Positions 19,381 through 28,747 are shown, counted from the stretch's first letter. The stretch: DNA of 64,000 nucleotides from Pseudomonas sp. L5B5 (GCF_020520285.1 NZ_CP084742.1:5815501-5879500); one strand, 5' to 3'. Program-made: numbers and translations. Notes: generated by a model from the sequence alone, not told the origin.

Positions 19381-21369
19381 GTGCCCATTACCCTGCAGGC
19401 ATTGCTTGCTCCGAGCCTCCCCGCGCTGCAATTCGCGATCAAGACCCTGCTGGGTGGCGGGTTGGCGTTGTGGCTGGCGTTACGCTGGGGCCTGGAACAG
19501 CCATCCTGGGCACTGATGACGGCGTTCATCGTCGCCCAGCCGTTGTCTGGAATGGTGCTGCAAAAGGGCCTGGCCCGGCTGCTGGGGACCCTGGTTGGCA
19601 CCATCATGTCAGTGGTGTTCATGGGGCTGTTCGCCCAGACGCCCTGGTTGTTCCTGCTGGCCCTGGCGTTGTGGCTGGGGCTGTGCACCGCCAGTTCCAC
19701 CTTGCTGCGCAGCGCCTGGTCCTATTCCTTCGTGCTGGCCGGTTATACCGTGGCGATCATCGCCTTGCCCGCCCTCAATCATCCCTTGAGCATCTTCGAC
19801 CAGGCGGTGGCCCGTTGTACGGAGATCTCCCTGGGGATCATCTGCGCCACCGCCAGCAGCGCCCTGATCTGGCCAATGCGCGTGGAGCGCCAGCTGGCGG
19901 AGCAGGCCCGGGCAGCCTGGCAGAGCGGGATGCAGGCGGCACGTGCCACCCTGGCCGGCGATGCCTTGGCCCGCAAGGGGCTGCTGGAGATACTCGGCCG
20001 GATCGTTGCGGTGGACTCTCAGCGTGAACATGCCTGGTTCGAAGGGCCTTCGGGACGCCAGCGGGCCCGGGCCATCAGTGGCCTGAGCCAGAAACTGCTG
20101 AAGCTGCTGCGTATCTCCCGCTCGGTGCGGCGCCAGTGGAAACAGCTGGACGCCGATGAGGCCGGGCAATTGCAGCCCTGGATGGACGAGGTGCAACAGG
20201 CCCTGACCGTCGCGGACCAGGGTGATTTGCAGGCACTGCGCCCGCGCTTGCTGGAGGCTTCCCATGAAGAACGCCTGAGCCCGGCGCAAGGTTTCTGCCT
20301 GGCACGCTTGGCCTTGTTGCTCGAGACCGCCCTGGCCGCCGGCCAGGCCCTGGATGCGGTGCAACAGGGGCGGGCACCGGTGGAGCAACCGGCGACCCTG
20401 ACACCCCACCGCGACTTGTCGCTGGCCCTGGTCTTCGGCGCCCGCAGTGCGTTGGCTTTCCTGACGGTGGCGAGTTTCTGGCTGGCCACCGCCTGGCCTG
20501 CCGCCTCCGGGGCCATGCTGTTGACCTGTGTGGTCTGCGGCCTGTTCGCCAGCCGCGAGAACGGCGCACAGATCGGCATGAGCTTCATGCGTGGCATCTT
20601 CCTCGCCGTACCCGCAGCCTTTGTCGTGGGGCAGATCCTGTTGCCCCAGTGGAGTGGCTTCCCGATGCTGGCGATGGCCATGGGGCTGCCGCTGTTCCTC
20701 GGGGCCCTGGGGATGGCGAAGCCGCAGATAGGGGCTACCGCCACCTCGTTCTGCCTGCATTTCATCGTGCTGATCTCGCCGATGAACCGGATGACCTTCG
20801 ATGTGGCCAACTTCCTCAATAGCGCCCAGGCCATGGTGCTGGGGGTAGGGGCTGCAGTGCTGGCTTTCCACCTGCTGATTCTGCGGGATCCGGCCTGGCA
20901 CGGCCGGCGCCTGCTCGCAGCGACCCTGAGCGATCTGGTGCGCCTGACCCGGCGCAACCTGCGGGGGGCCGAAAGCTGGTTCGGCGGACGCATGGCCGAC
21001 CGCTTGCTGCAGTTGGCCCGGCATTATCCGGAATTGCCCGAGCCGGCCCGCAGTCGCTGGGATGATGGCCTGCTGGGCCTGGACATCGGCGATGAACTGA
21101 TGCACCTGCGCTTGAGCCTGGCGGTGGCCCAGGTGCCGGTGAGCCCGGCGCAGCGCAGGTATTTCGAACAGCTGCAACGAACCCTGGAGCAGGGGCCGGC
21201 GGGCAGTCGCCAGGATGCCCTGGTGGAGCCCAGCGCGGCCTTGCTCGCAGCCCTGGAGCAACAGCCATCCAGTGATGCCCTGAAGCTGGCCAAGGGCGCG
21301 GTGCTGCAATTGCAAAACAGCTGGCGCAGCTGGTGCCGGCAGCAGGAGGACAGTCATGGGGTTGCGTGA
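19381..21369 (+). CDS. FUSC-family inner-membrane efflux component (AaeB-like)
   Basis: About 662 residues with two blocks of membrane spans (about residues 20-155 and 350-500) each followed by a cytoplasmic helical region, the FUSC/AaeB architecture. WALMTAFIVAQPLSGMVLQKGLAR is the family signature. Proteins of this type export aromatic acids or related toxins with a HlyD-type adaptor. Start GTG 19381 has AAGAG nine bases upstream; an in-frame ATG at 19348 would add eleven residues and cannot be excluded. It overlaps the DUF1656 gene by 14 bases; a HlyD gene follows. The substrate is unknown. Confidence 0.88.
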   Translation: MPITLQALLAPSLPALQFAIKTLLGGGLALWLALRWGLEQPSWALMTAFIVAQPLSGMVLQKGLARLLGTLVGTIMSVVFMGLFAQTPWLFLLALALWLGLCTASSTLLRSAWSYSFVLAGYTVAIIALPALNHPLSIFDQAVARCTEISLGIICATASSALIWPMRVERQLAEQARAAWQSGMQAARATLAGDALARKGLLEILGRIVAVDSQREHAWFEGPSGRQRARAISGLSQKLLKLLRISRSVRRQWKQLDADEAGQLQPWMDEVQQALTVADQGDLQALRPRLLEASHEERLSPAQGFCLARLALLLETALAAGQALDAVQQGRAPVEQPATLTPHRDLSLALVFGARSALAFLTVASFWLATAWPAASGAMLLTCVVCGLFASRENGAQIGMSFMRGIFLAVPAAFVVGQILLPQWSGFPMLAMAMGLPLFLGALGMAKPQIGATATSFCLHFIVLISPMNRMTFDVANFLNSAQAMVLGVGAAVLAFHLLILRDPAWHGRRLLAATLSDLVRLTRRNLRGAESWFGGRMADRLLQLARHYPELPEPARSRWDDGLLGLDIGDELMHLRLSLAVAQVPVSPAQRRYFEQLQRTLEQGPAGSRQDALVEPSAALLAALEQQPSSDALKLAKGAVLQLQNSWRSWCRQQEDSHGVA

Positions 21370-21562
21370 GTGGTCGCTGGGCGGAGTGCTGCTCAGTCCG
21401 TTCTTGATCTATGTGGTATTGGCGCTGGTGCTCACCGGTGTGCTGCGCCTGCTGGTGCGGGTCTGCGGGCTGGGAAACTGGATCTGGCACGAAGCATTGT
21501 TCGATTGTGCGTTGTATGTCTGTGTGCTGACGGCAGTCACGGTCGTCCTCGGACCTTTATAA
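21356..21562 (+). CDS. DUF1656 small membrane protein of the efflux operon
   Basis: 68 residues with two hydrophobic spans (LLSPFLIYVVLALVLTGVLRLL and LYVCVLTAVTVVLGPL) separated by a WIWHEALFD segment typical of DUF1656. Such proteins (YdhI/AaeX type) always accompany FUSC and HlyD partners; a structural role in the pump is assumed. It overlaps the FUSC gene and ends ten bases before the adaptor gene. Confidence 0.9.
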   Translation: MGLREWSLGGVLLSPFLIYVVLALVLTGVLRLLVRVCGLGNWIWHEALFDCALYVCVLTAVTVVLGPL

Positions 21563-21572
21563 GGAGTTGATC

Positions 21573-22439
21573 ATGCGTACACCCGTACGTGTCCTGTTTA
21601 CCCTGTGCCTGGTGGCGGTGGCGATCTTCGCCGGTTATCACCTGTGGCAGTACTACATGCTCACCCCCTGGACCCGCGATGCGCGGATTCGTGCCGACGT
21701 GGTGATCGTGGCCCCCGATGTCTCCGGTTGGGTGCGCGAGCTCAAGGTGGTGGACAACCAGCAGGTCAAGGCCGGGGAGTTGCTGCTGAGCATCGATCGC
21801 GACCGCTTCGAAGCCGCTCTGGATAAGGCCCAGGCGGTGGTGCAGACCCGCCAGCAACAGCTGAGCCTGCGCGAGCATGAAGCCAGCCGCCGCGCGGCCC
21901 TGGGCCCGCAGGCCATCAGCGCCGAGCTGCGGGAGAATGCCCAGATCAATGCCGGTATCGCCCGGGGCGAACTGCGCCAGGCCCAGGCCGAAGCCAAGGT
22001 CGCCGAGTTGAACCTGGCTCGCAGTCAGGTGCGTGCCCCGCGCGATGGGCATATCACCAACCTGCGCCTGGCTGAAGGCAACTACGTCAATGCCGGGCAG
22101 TCGGTGATGGCCCTGGTGGATGACTCGACCTTTTATGTCCAGGCCTATTTCGAGGAAACCAAGCTGCCGCGGATCAGGGTCGGCGACCCGGTCAAGGTCT
22201 GGCTGATGAGTGCCGGCGATGCCTTGCAGGGCCATGTACAGAGCATCAGCCGGGGCATTACCGACCGCAATGCCACGCCCGACGGGCAATTGCTGGCGGA
22301 GGTGGAACCGACCTTCAATTGGGTGCGCCTGGCCCAGCGGATTCCGGTGCGGATCCAGCTCGACAAGCTGCCGCAAGGTATCAACCTGAGCGCCGGCATG
22401 ACTGCCAGCGTCCAGGTGGAGGAGGAAGGCAAGCGGTAG
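21573..22439 (+). CDS. HlyD-family periplasmic adaptor of the efflux operon
   Basis: 288 residues: an N-terminal anchor (VLFTLCLVAVAIFAGYHLW), a split biotinyl-lipoyl domain (ADVVIVAPDVSGWVRELKVVDNQQVKAGE ... RAPRDGHITNLRLAEGNYV), a coiled-coil hairpin between them (about 90-150), and a beta-barrel with YFEETKLPRIRVGDPVKVWL. It bridges the FUSC pump to an outer-membrane channel encoded elsewhere. ATG 21573 has an ideal AAGGAG six bases upstream; TTG 21567 is less likely. Confidence 0.92.
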   Translation: MRTPVRVLFTLCLVAVAIFAGYHLWQYYMLTPWTRDARIRADVVIVAPDVSGWVRELKVVDNQQVKAGELLLSIDRDRFEAALDKAQAVVQTRQQQLSLREHEASRRAALGPQAISAELRENAQINAGIARGELRQAQAEAKVAELNLARSQVRAPRDGHITNLRLAEGNYVNAGQSVMALVDDSTFYVQAYFEETKLPRIRVGDPVKVWLMSAGDALQGHVQSISRGITDRNATPDGQLLAEVEPTFNWVRLAQRIPVRIQLDKLPQGINLSAGMTASVQVEEEGKR

Positions 22440-22505
22440 GCGCTGCTTGCCAGCGAATAGCTCCACATGGAGTTCCAATGGCAAGCGCGGGTTACGGAAG
22501 GAGGC

Positions 22506-22976
22506 TCAGCCGATGGTGATGGCTGGCAGCGTGGTCAGGGTCACGGTCTGCTTGCGACGTGGGGCTGCGATCTCGGCTTCGCCATCCACGACCAGTTCAT
22601 CGTGCTGGTTGAACACGCGAGTAGCGATGCGCACGCGGAACTTGGGCAGTTTTTCCAGGATTTCCAGGCGTACGGTCAGGGTGTCGCCAATCTTCACGGA
22701 CTTCTGGAAGGTCATCTGCTGACCGATATAGATGGTGCCCGGGCCGGGCAGCTCGCAAGCGACTGCGGCGCTGATCAGCGCACCGCTGAACATGCCGTGG
22801 GCAATGCGTTCCTTGAAAGAGGTGGCTGCGGCGAACTCGGGGTCCAGGTGCACCGGGTTGTGGTCGCCGGACATGGCGGCGAACAGCTGAATGTCACGCT
22901 CCTCGACGGTCTTGCTGTACTGGGCGGTCTGGCCGACTTCCAGGGCGTCGTAAGGGGTGTTGGTAACCTGGGTCAT
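22506..22976 (-). CDS. phaJ4: MaoC-family (R)-specific enoyl-CoA hydratase
   Basis: 156-residue single hot-dog-fold hydratase. The hydratase-2 motif is SGDHNPVHLDPEFA, with the catalytic Asp and His, and IAHGMFSGALIS follows. It converts trans-2-enoyl-CoA to (R)-3-hydroxyacyl-CoA, linking beta-oxidation to polyhydroxyalkanoate synthesis. Order phaJ4, hydrolase, fadD2, fadD1 matches the P. aeruginosa PA3302-PA3299 neighbourhood from memory, hence the symbol. It lies 45 bases downstream of the hydrolase gene on the same strand. Confidence 0.85.
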   Translation of the reverse strand: MTQVTNTPYDALEVGQTAQYSKTVEERDIQLFAAMSGDHNPVHLDPEFAAATSFKERIAHGMFSGALISAAVACELPGPGTIYIGQQMTFQKSVKIGDTLTVRLEILEKLPKFRVRIATRVFNQHDELVVDGEAEIAAPRRKQTVTLTTLPAITIG

Positions 22977-23021
22977 CTTGTGGAAATCCTCTGGCAGATA
23001 AATGAGCGTACTGGCCGCGGC

Positions 23022-23966
23022 TTACTCCGAGCGCGCAGGCCTGCGGTGTTGCAAGGCCTGCTCCAGCCAGGCCAGTACGTCTTGGGTCACTTGGTCACGA
23101 TTGCTTTCGTTGAACAGCTCATGACGCGCCTGCGAATAGACATTGAGCTGCAGGCACTGGTTGCCGGCCTCGCGCAAGGCGCCGGCCAGATCCTTGAGAC
23201 GCTTGCCATCGCTGACCGGATCACATTCCCCGCCAATGACCAGCAGCGGCAGGCCCGGATCGATCTGCTCCAGGTTGGCAATCTTGCTGATCTGCTGCAG
23301 GCCGCCCAGCAGGTCGATCCACAATTGGTTGGTGCAGCGGTAACCGCACAGCGGATCGTTGACGTACTTGTCGACTTCCGCCGGGTCCCGGCTGAGCCAG
23401 TCGAAGGCCGTGCGATTGGGCTTGAACGCCTTGTTGAACGAACCGAAGGACAGCCACTCGATCAGTGCGCTGCGGCCCTGGCCACCCTGGCGCCAGCGTT
23501 CGAAGCGGGCAATCAGGCGGGCGGCGCGGTACAGGGCTACGGGTTGGAAGTTCGAACCGCTGAGTATCGCCCCGTGCAGGCTGGCGCTGTGGTGCAGCAG
23601 GTAGGCCTGGGCGATGTAGCTGCCCATGCTGTGGCCCAGCAGCACGATGGGGGTGCCGGGGTGTTGCTGGCCGAGGTGCTGGTTGAGGCTGGCGAGGTCG
23701 CCCACTACCTTGCTCCAGCCCCCGTGGTCCGCGTAGTGGCCGAGCACCCCGTGTTCGGCGGTGCGGCCATGGCCACGCTGGTCCGGGGCGCAGACGCCAT
23801 GACCTGCATCGCACAGGGCCTGGGCCAGGCGGGCATACCGACCGCCATGTTCGGCCATCCCATGGGACAGCAGGATGATTGCCCTGGGTGGGCTGGCGGG
23901 CATCCACTGGTTGACGAACAGGCGGTGGTGGTCACTTGTGGTCAACCAGAACATGTCATGGGTCAT
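23022..23966 (-). CDS. alpha/beta hydrolase (lysophospholipase/monoacylglycerol lipase-like)
   Basis: 314-residue serine hydrolase of the Hydrolase_4 group. The oxyanion segment is LLSHGMAEHGGRY, the nucleophile is Ser113 in LLGHSMGSY, and YSQARHELFNES near the C-terminus supplies the histidine. GGECDPVSDG likely holds the acid. No signal peptide. It is first of a two-gene unit with phaJ4 and divergent from fadD2 across 214 bases. It could release fatty acids that the adjacent acyl-CoA ligases activate; that is inference from context. Confidence 0.87.
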   Translation of the reverse strand: MTHDMFWLTTSDHHRLFVNQWMPASPPRAIILLSHGMAEHGGRYARLAQALCDAGHGVCAPDQRGHGRTAEHGVLGHYADHGGWSKVVGDLASLNQHLGQQHPGTPIVLLGHSMGSYIAQAYLLHHSASLHGAILSGSNFQPVALYRAARLIARFERWRQGGQGRSALIEWLSFGSFNKAFKPNRTAFDWLSRDPAEVDKYVNDPLCGYRCTNQLWIDLLGGLQQISKIANLEQIDPGLPLLVIGGECDPVSDGKRLKDLAGALREAGNQCLQLNVYSQARHELFNESNRDQVTQDVLAWLEQALQHRRPARSE

Positions 23967-24180
23967 GGCTATTCCTTTGCTCGAAGACGCTGCACTTTAT
24001 AGCGCATCGTCATGGGCTCGTCTGATTCGCACGCCTGTTGGAGGCAAGATTCACACAATTAATGACACACTTGCGCATATTTGCCTGAATCGCCATAGCT
24101 GCTAACGTCCGAGGAGCCCCGCCGCTGATCGCGTCGCAGAGGCGGCCAGGATCGCTCAGGCAAATAAGAGGACAACAAGA

Positions 24181-25869
24181 ATGCAACCTGATTTCTGGAA
24201 TGATAAACGCCCTGCCGGCGTCCCCAACGATATCGACTTGGGGGCCTACAAATCGGTGATCGAGGTGTTTGAGCGTTCCTGCAAGAAATTTGCCGATCGC
24301 CCGGCCTTCAGCAACATGGGGGTGACACTGACCTACGCCGAGCTGGAGCGCTACAGCGCGGCGTTCGCCGGCTACCTGCAAAGCCGGACCGACCTGGCAC
24401 CCGGGGATCGCATCGCGGTGCAGATGCCCAACGTCCTGCAATATCCGATCGCCGTGTTCGGCGCCTTGCGCGCCGGACTGATAGTGGTCAACACCAACCC
24501 GCTGTACACCGCGCGCGAGATGCGCCACCAGTTCAAGGACTCCGGTGCCCGGGCCCTGGTCTACCTGAACATGTTCGGGCAGAAGGTCCAGGAAGTACTG
24601 GGGGACACCGACATCCAGTTCCTGATCGAGGCCCGCATGGGCGACCTGATGCCCGCCGCCAAGGGTTGGCTGGTCAATACCGTGGTGGACAAGGTCAAGA
24701 AGATGGTGCCGGCCTATCGGTTGCCCCAGGCCATTTCCTTCAAGAGTGCCCTGCGCCTGGGGCGTGGCCAGGGGATCAAGCCGCTGGCGGCGGGGCTCGA
24801 CGATGTAGCGGTGCTGCAATACACCGGTGGCACTACCGGCCTGGCCAAAGGGGCGATGCTGACCCATGGCAACCTGGTGGCCAACATGCAGCAGGCCCGC
24901 GCCTGCCTGGGCCAGCACGGACCCGATGGTCACACCCAGTGGCGCGAAGGCCAGGAGGTCATGGTGGCGCCGCTGCCGCTTTATCACATCTATGCCTTCA
25001 CCGCGAACTGCATGTGCATGATGGTCACCGGCAACCATAACGTGCTGATCACCAACCCGCGGGACATCGGTGGCTTCATCAAGGAGTTGAAGAACTGGCG
25101 TTTCTCGGCGCTGCTGGGGCTCAACACGCTGTTCGTGGCGCTGATGGAACACCCGGAGTTCAAGAACCTGGATTTCTCCCATCTCAAGCTGACCAATTCC
25201 GGTGGCACGGCATTGGTCAAGGCCACGGCCGAGCGCTGGCAAAAGCTCACCGGATGCCGGATCACCGAAGGCTACGGCCTGACCGAGACGTCGCCGGTGG
25301 CCTGCACCAACCCCTATGGCGACCGCTCTCGCCTGGGGACCGTCGGCTTGCCGGTGCCTGGCACTCTCGTCAAGGTCATCGACGACCAGGGCGTCGAACT
25401 GGCGCTGGGCGAACGCGGCGAACTGTGCATCAAGGGGCCGCAGATCATGAAGGGCTACTGGAACAAACCCGAGGCCACGGCAGAAGTGCTGGATGCCGAG
25501 GGCTGGTTCAAGTCCGGCGACATCGCGGTGATCGACCCGGACGGTTTCGTGCGGATCGTCGACCGCAAGAAGGACATGATCATCGTCTCGGGTTTCAACG
25601 TGTATCCGAACGAGATCGAGGACGTGGTCATGGCTCACCCGAAGGTCGCCAACTGCGCGGTGATCGGAGTGCCGGACGAGCGTTCCGGCGAGGCCGTGAA
25701 GCTGTTTGTCGTGCCCCGGGAAACGGGGGTCAGCCTCGAAGAACTCAAGGCCTACTGCAAGGAGAATTTCACCGGTTACAAGGTGCCCAAGCACATCGTC
25801 CTGCGTGAATCGCTGCCAATGACGCCGGTTGGCAAGATCCTGCGTCGCGAGCTGCGCGACATCGCCTGA
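24181..25869 (+). CDS. fadD2: long-chain fatty-acid--CoA ligase
   Basis: 562-residue AMP-forming ligase that activates fatty acids to acyl-CoA at the inner face of the cytoplasmic membrane. The P-loop is YTGGTTGLAKGAML from Tyr214, with further motifs EGYGLTETSP, GWFKSGDIAVID and the fatty-acyl signature DRKKDMIIVSGFNVYPNEIED; the C-terminal lysine is in PVGKILRRELR. The paralogue fadD1 follows. It is first of the tandem pair, divergent from the hydrolase gene, and named by order. The 214-base divergent region shows no FadR/PsrA-type dyad that I can see. Confidence 0.93.
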   Translation: MQPDFWNDKRPAGVPNDIDLGAYKSVIEVFERSCKKFADRPAFSNMGVTLTYAELERYSAAFAGYLQSRTDLAPGDRIAVQMPNVLQYPIAVFGALRAGLIVVNTNPLYTAREMRHQFKDSGARALVYLNMFGQKVQEVLGDTDIQFLIEARMGDLMPAAKGWLVNTVVDKVKKMVPAYRLPQAISFKSALRLGRGQGIKPLAAGLDDVAVLQYTGGTTGLAKGAMLTHGNLVANMQQARACLGQHGPDGHTQWREGQEVMVAPLPLYHIYAFTANCMCMMVTGNHNVLITNPRDIGGFIKELKNWRFSALLGLNTLFVALMEHPEFKNLDFSHLKLTNSGGTALVKATAERWQKLTGCRITEGYGLTETSPVACTNPYGDRSRLGTVGLPVPGTLVKVIDDQGVELALGERGELCIKGPQIMKGYWNKPEATAEVLDAEGWFKSGDIAVIDPDGFVRIVDRKKDMIIVSGFNVYPNEIEDVVMAHPKVANCAVIGVPDERSGEAVKLFVVPRETGVSLEELKAYCKENFTGYKVPKHIVLRESLPMTPVGKILRRELRDIA

Positions 25870-25987
25870 GCCCCGTCGGTTCGGCCTTGCGGGCAAGCCG
25901 GTGGGTGCAGCGGCTTGCCCGCGTTGCTTTTTCCAGGCGCAAAGCCGCGGGCCAGAGCGGAAGTGCAGGATGTAGAATTTTTACTCT

Positions 25988-26030
25988 AAAAATGACTATT
26001 GAATGGTCTTTAGTCATTTTTGTGACTATT
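25988..26030. promoter_or_regulatory. repeat-rich leader between fadD2 and fadD1
   Basis: AAAAATGACTA (25988-25998) and TAGTCATTTTT (26011-26021) are perfect 11-base inverted repeats around a 12-base centre. TGACTATT also occurs as a direct repeat at 25993 and 26023, thirty bases apart. The whole 340-base gap (25870-26209) holds no gene; 26100-26170 is unusually A-rich for this chromosome. It could be an operator array for separate control of fadD1, or a hairpin. Confidence 0.45.
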
Positions 26031-26209
26031 CAGGCCTTATCTGGCTCTAGGCGGCCTTTTCCAAAGCTGCTACTCTCGGCGCGCTTTGTGACTTCTCGGC
26101 CTAGTAAAAAGCCAGACTCACCACAAAAAAGACACCAATAAAAACACACACCCAATAAAAATCGCATTGAATGCGGTGATGAATTCGCGTTGCTGAGGAG
26201 TGGGCTTCC

Positions 26210-27901
26210 ATGATCGAAGACTTTTGGAAGGATAAGTACCCAGCTGGGATTGCTGCCGATATCAATCCAGACGAGTATCCGAATATTCAGGCGGTGTTGA
26301 AGCAGTCCTGCCAACGTTTCGCTGACAAACCGGCCTTTAGCAACCTCGGCAAGACAATCACCTATGGTGAGCTGTACGAGCTGTCCGGGGCCTTTGCCGC
26401 GTACCTGCAACAGCATACCGATTTGCAGCCCGGCGATCGAATCGCCTTGCAACTGCCCAACCTGCTGCAATACCCGATCGCCGTGTTCGGTGCGATTCGC
26501 GCCGGGCTGATCGTGGTCAACACCAACCCGCTGTACACCGCGCGTGAAATGGAGCACCAGTTCAACGACTCCGGAGCAAAGGCCCTGGTCTGCCTGGCCA
26601 ACATGGCCCACCTGGCAGAGAGCGTGGTGCCCAAGACCGGCGTCAAGCACGTGATCATCACCGAGGTGGCTGACCTGCTGCCCCCGCTCAAGCGCCTGGT
26701 GATCAACAGCGTGGTCAAGTACGTGAAGAAGATGGTGCCGGCTTACCACCTGCCTCAGGCCGTCAAGTTCAATGACGTGCTGCGCAAGGGCCAGGGCCAG
26801 CCTGTCCATGAGGCCAACCCGGCCAGTGGCGACGTGGCGGTACTGCAGTACACCGGAGGCACCACCGGCGTGGCCAAGGGCGCGATGCTGACCCATCGCA
26901 ACCTGGTGGCCAACATGCTGCAGTGCAAGGCGCTGATGGGTTCGAACCTCAATGAAGGCTGCGAGATCCTGATCACTCCGCTGCCGCTGTACCACATCTA
27001 TGCGTTCACCTTCCATTGCATGGCCATCATGCTTTTGGGCAACCACAACGTCCTGATCAGCAACCCGCGGGACTTGCCGGCGATGGTCAAGGAACTGTCG
27101 AAGTGGAAGTTCAGCGGTTTCGTCGGTCTCAACACCCTGTTCGTCGCCCTGTGCAACAACGAGGCGTTCCGCAAGCTGGACTTCTCTGCACTGAAGGTCA
27201 CCTTGTCCGGCGGCATGGCCCTGCAACTGGCGGCCGCCGAGCGTTGGAAGGAAGTGACCAACTGCCCGATCTGTGAAGGTTATGGCATGACCGAGACCAG
27301 CCCGGTGGCCACGGTGAACCCGATCCAGAACATCCAGATCGGCACCATCGGCATTCCGGTACCGTCGACCCTGTGCCGCGTCATCAACGATGCCGGTGAA
27401 GAACTGCCGCTGGGTGAAACCGGCGAGCTGTGCGTGAAGGGGCCGCAAGTGATGAAGGGCTACTGGCAGCGCCAGGACGCCACCGACGAGGTCCTCGACA
27501 GCGCAGGCTGGCTGAAGACTGGTGATATCGCCCTGATTCAGCCCAACGGCTACATCCGCATCGTCGATCGCAAGAAGGACATGATCCTGGTCTCGGGTTT
27601 CAACGTGTACCCCAACGAGCTGGAAGATGTGCTGGTGTCGCTGCCGGGTGTGCTGCAGTGCGCGGCGATCGGCGTGCCGGACGAGAAGTCCGGCGAGACC
27701 ATCAAGATCTTCATCGTCGCCAAGCCAGGTGTGACCCTGACCAAGGAGCAGGTGATGACCCACATGCGCGCCAATGTCACCGGCTACAAGGTGCCCAAGG
27801 CCGTGGAGTTCCGTGATGCCCTGCCGACCACCAACGTCGGCAAGATCCTGCGCCGCGAGCTGCGGGATGAAGAGTTGAAGAAGCTCGGCGTCAAGAAGTA
27901 A
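26210..27901 (+). CDS. fadD1: long-chain fatty-acid--CoA ligase (paralogue)
   Basis: 563-residue AMP-forming acyl-CoA ligase, paralogous to the upstream gene throughout. The P-loop YTGGTTGVAKGAML starts at the same residue (214); EGYGMTETSP, GWLKTGDIALIQ, DRKKDMILVSGFNVYPNELED and VGKILRRELR follow. ATG 26210 has GAGGAG nearby (26194-26199). A 340-base leader separates it from fadD2, so the pair is probably not a simple operon and may answer to different fatty-acid chain lengths. A bidirectional terminator follows. Confidence 0.93.
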   Translation: MIEDFWKDKYPAGIAADINPDEYPNIQAVLKQSCQRFADKPAFSNLGKTITYGELYELSGAFAAYLQQHTDLQPGDRIALQLPNLLQYPIAVFGAIRAGLIVVNTNPLYTAREMEHQFNDSGAKALVCLANMAHLAESVVPKTGVKHVIITEVADLLPPLKRLVINSVVKYVKKMVPAYHLPQAVKFNDVLRKGQGQPVHEANPASGDVAVLQYTGGTTGVAKGAMLTHRNLVANMLQCKALMGSNLNEGCEILITPLPLYHIYAFTFHCMAIMLLGNHNVLISNPRDLPAMVKELSKWKFSGFVGLNTLFVALCNNEAFRKLDFSALKVTLSGGMALQLAAAERWKEVTNCPICEGYGMTETSPVATVNPIQNIQIGTIGIPVPSTLCRVINDAGEELPLGETGELCVKGPQVMKGYWQRQDATDEVLDSAGWLKTGDIALIQPNGYIRIVDRKKDMILVSGFNVYPNELEDVLVSLPGVLQCAAIGVPDEKSGETIKIFIVAKPGVTLTKEQVMTHMRANVTGYKVPKAVEFRDALPTTNVGKILRRELRDEELKKLGVKK

Positions 27902-27922
27902 GCCGCAGCCTCCATGAAAAAG

Positions 27923-27944
27923 CCCCGCAGTGCGGGGTTTTTTT
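27923..27944 (+). terminator. terminator after fadD1
   Basis: CCCCGC (27923-27928) pairs with GCGGGG (27932-27937), followed by seven T; A-rich bases on the left side mean it may also serve the convergent gene. Confidence 0.9.
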
Positions 27945-27967
27945 GTGGCAGCGGGGATACCGGCCGG

Positions 27968-28345
27968 TTACTGCTGGAACTGGGCGAAACCCAATCCAGT
28001 GCCTGCGGGGCGCACGTCCTTGAGGAAGGAATCCTTGTCGGCACTCAGCTCCAGGCTCAGGGTGCTCTTGCGCTTGCCTTCGTTGCGTACCACCAAGGCC
28101 TCGCGCCGCTTGCGCAGGAACGCGGTCGGCACCTTCAGGTGGATCAACCGGTCGGTGCTCGGAGTGTGCAGCAACAGGTGCACCCATTCGTGCTGCCCGA
28201 CAGCCAGGCGGGCGATCAGGATGTCGAACCACCAGATATTGCGGTTGCGGTTGAGCTCCGCGAATTGGCAGTTATTGACGTCCAGCACCGCACCGCCCAA
28301 TTCCTGGTTTCTACGGGCGATGGCCTGCTTTTTATCGAGTTTCAT
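27968..28345 (-). CDS. conserved hypothetical protein
   Basis: 125 residues from ATG 28345 (MKLDKKQAIARRNQELGG). No domain recognised. The chain is soluble, rich in basic residues, with NRNIWWFDILIARLAVGQHEWVHLLLHT as a hydrophobic core, suggesting a small folded domain. It converges with fadD1 and shares its terminator. Codon use looks like its neighbours, so it is probably a native gene. Confidence 0.72.
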   Translation of the reverse strand: MKLDKKQAIARRNQELGGAVLDVNNCQFAELNRNRNIWWFDILIARLAVGQHEWVHLLLHTPSTDRLIHLKVPTAFLRKRREALVVRNEGKRKSTLSLELSADKDSFLKDVRPAGTGLGFAQFQQ

Positions 28346-28555
28346 AAACTTCCTACGCAAATGGGATCTTCAGGGCTCGGCCTGAACAGCCGGGCATTCT
28401 CCCGGGTTGTCCGGCAAACATAAAGCGCAACCGCAGATCGACGATCAAAGGCCAGGGCAAAATAATTGAAACTCTGCGCAACGGCCGCAGGTCAACCCAG
28501 GGTAGCAACGCATTTGCTTTTTATTCGAGCCATCATCGTCTCACGGAGAAATACC

Positions 28556-28747
28556 ATGGGTAGCACAGCTGATAAGGCAAAAGGTCTGGTCAACGAAGCC
28601 GTCGGTAACATCAAACAAGGTGTTGGCAAGGCCACCGACAACACCAAGCTGCAGACCGAGGGCAAGGTGCAGGAAAAGAAAGGCGAAGCCCAGCAAGCGC
28701 TTGGCAATGCCAAGGATGCGGTGAAGAAGACAATCGACAAGGCCTGA
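28556..28747 (+). CDS. CsbD-family stress protein
   Basis: 63-residue hydrophilic helical protein (MGSTADKAKGLVNEAVGNIK, then QGVGKATDNTKLQTEGKVQE). The KGxxNEAxGxxKxGVGKATDN pattern is the CsbD domain. Family members are general-stress proteins of unknown mechanism. ATG 28556 follows ACGGAGAAAT. The hairpin 28774-28797 terminates it. Confidence 0.9.
   Translation: MGSTADKAKGLVNEAVGNIKQGVGKATDNTKLQTEGKVQEKKGEAQQALGNAKDAVKKTIDKA

Noticed and set aside
22467..24002. Plus-strand frame of about 511 codons opposite phaJ4 and the hydrolase
   Set aside because: Both minus-strand proteins have clear catalytic motifs; the plus-strand reading has none.
24010..25896. Minus-strand frame of about 628 codons opposite fadD2
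   Set aside because: Mirror of a GC-rich coding region; no family features, and fadD2 is unambiguous.
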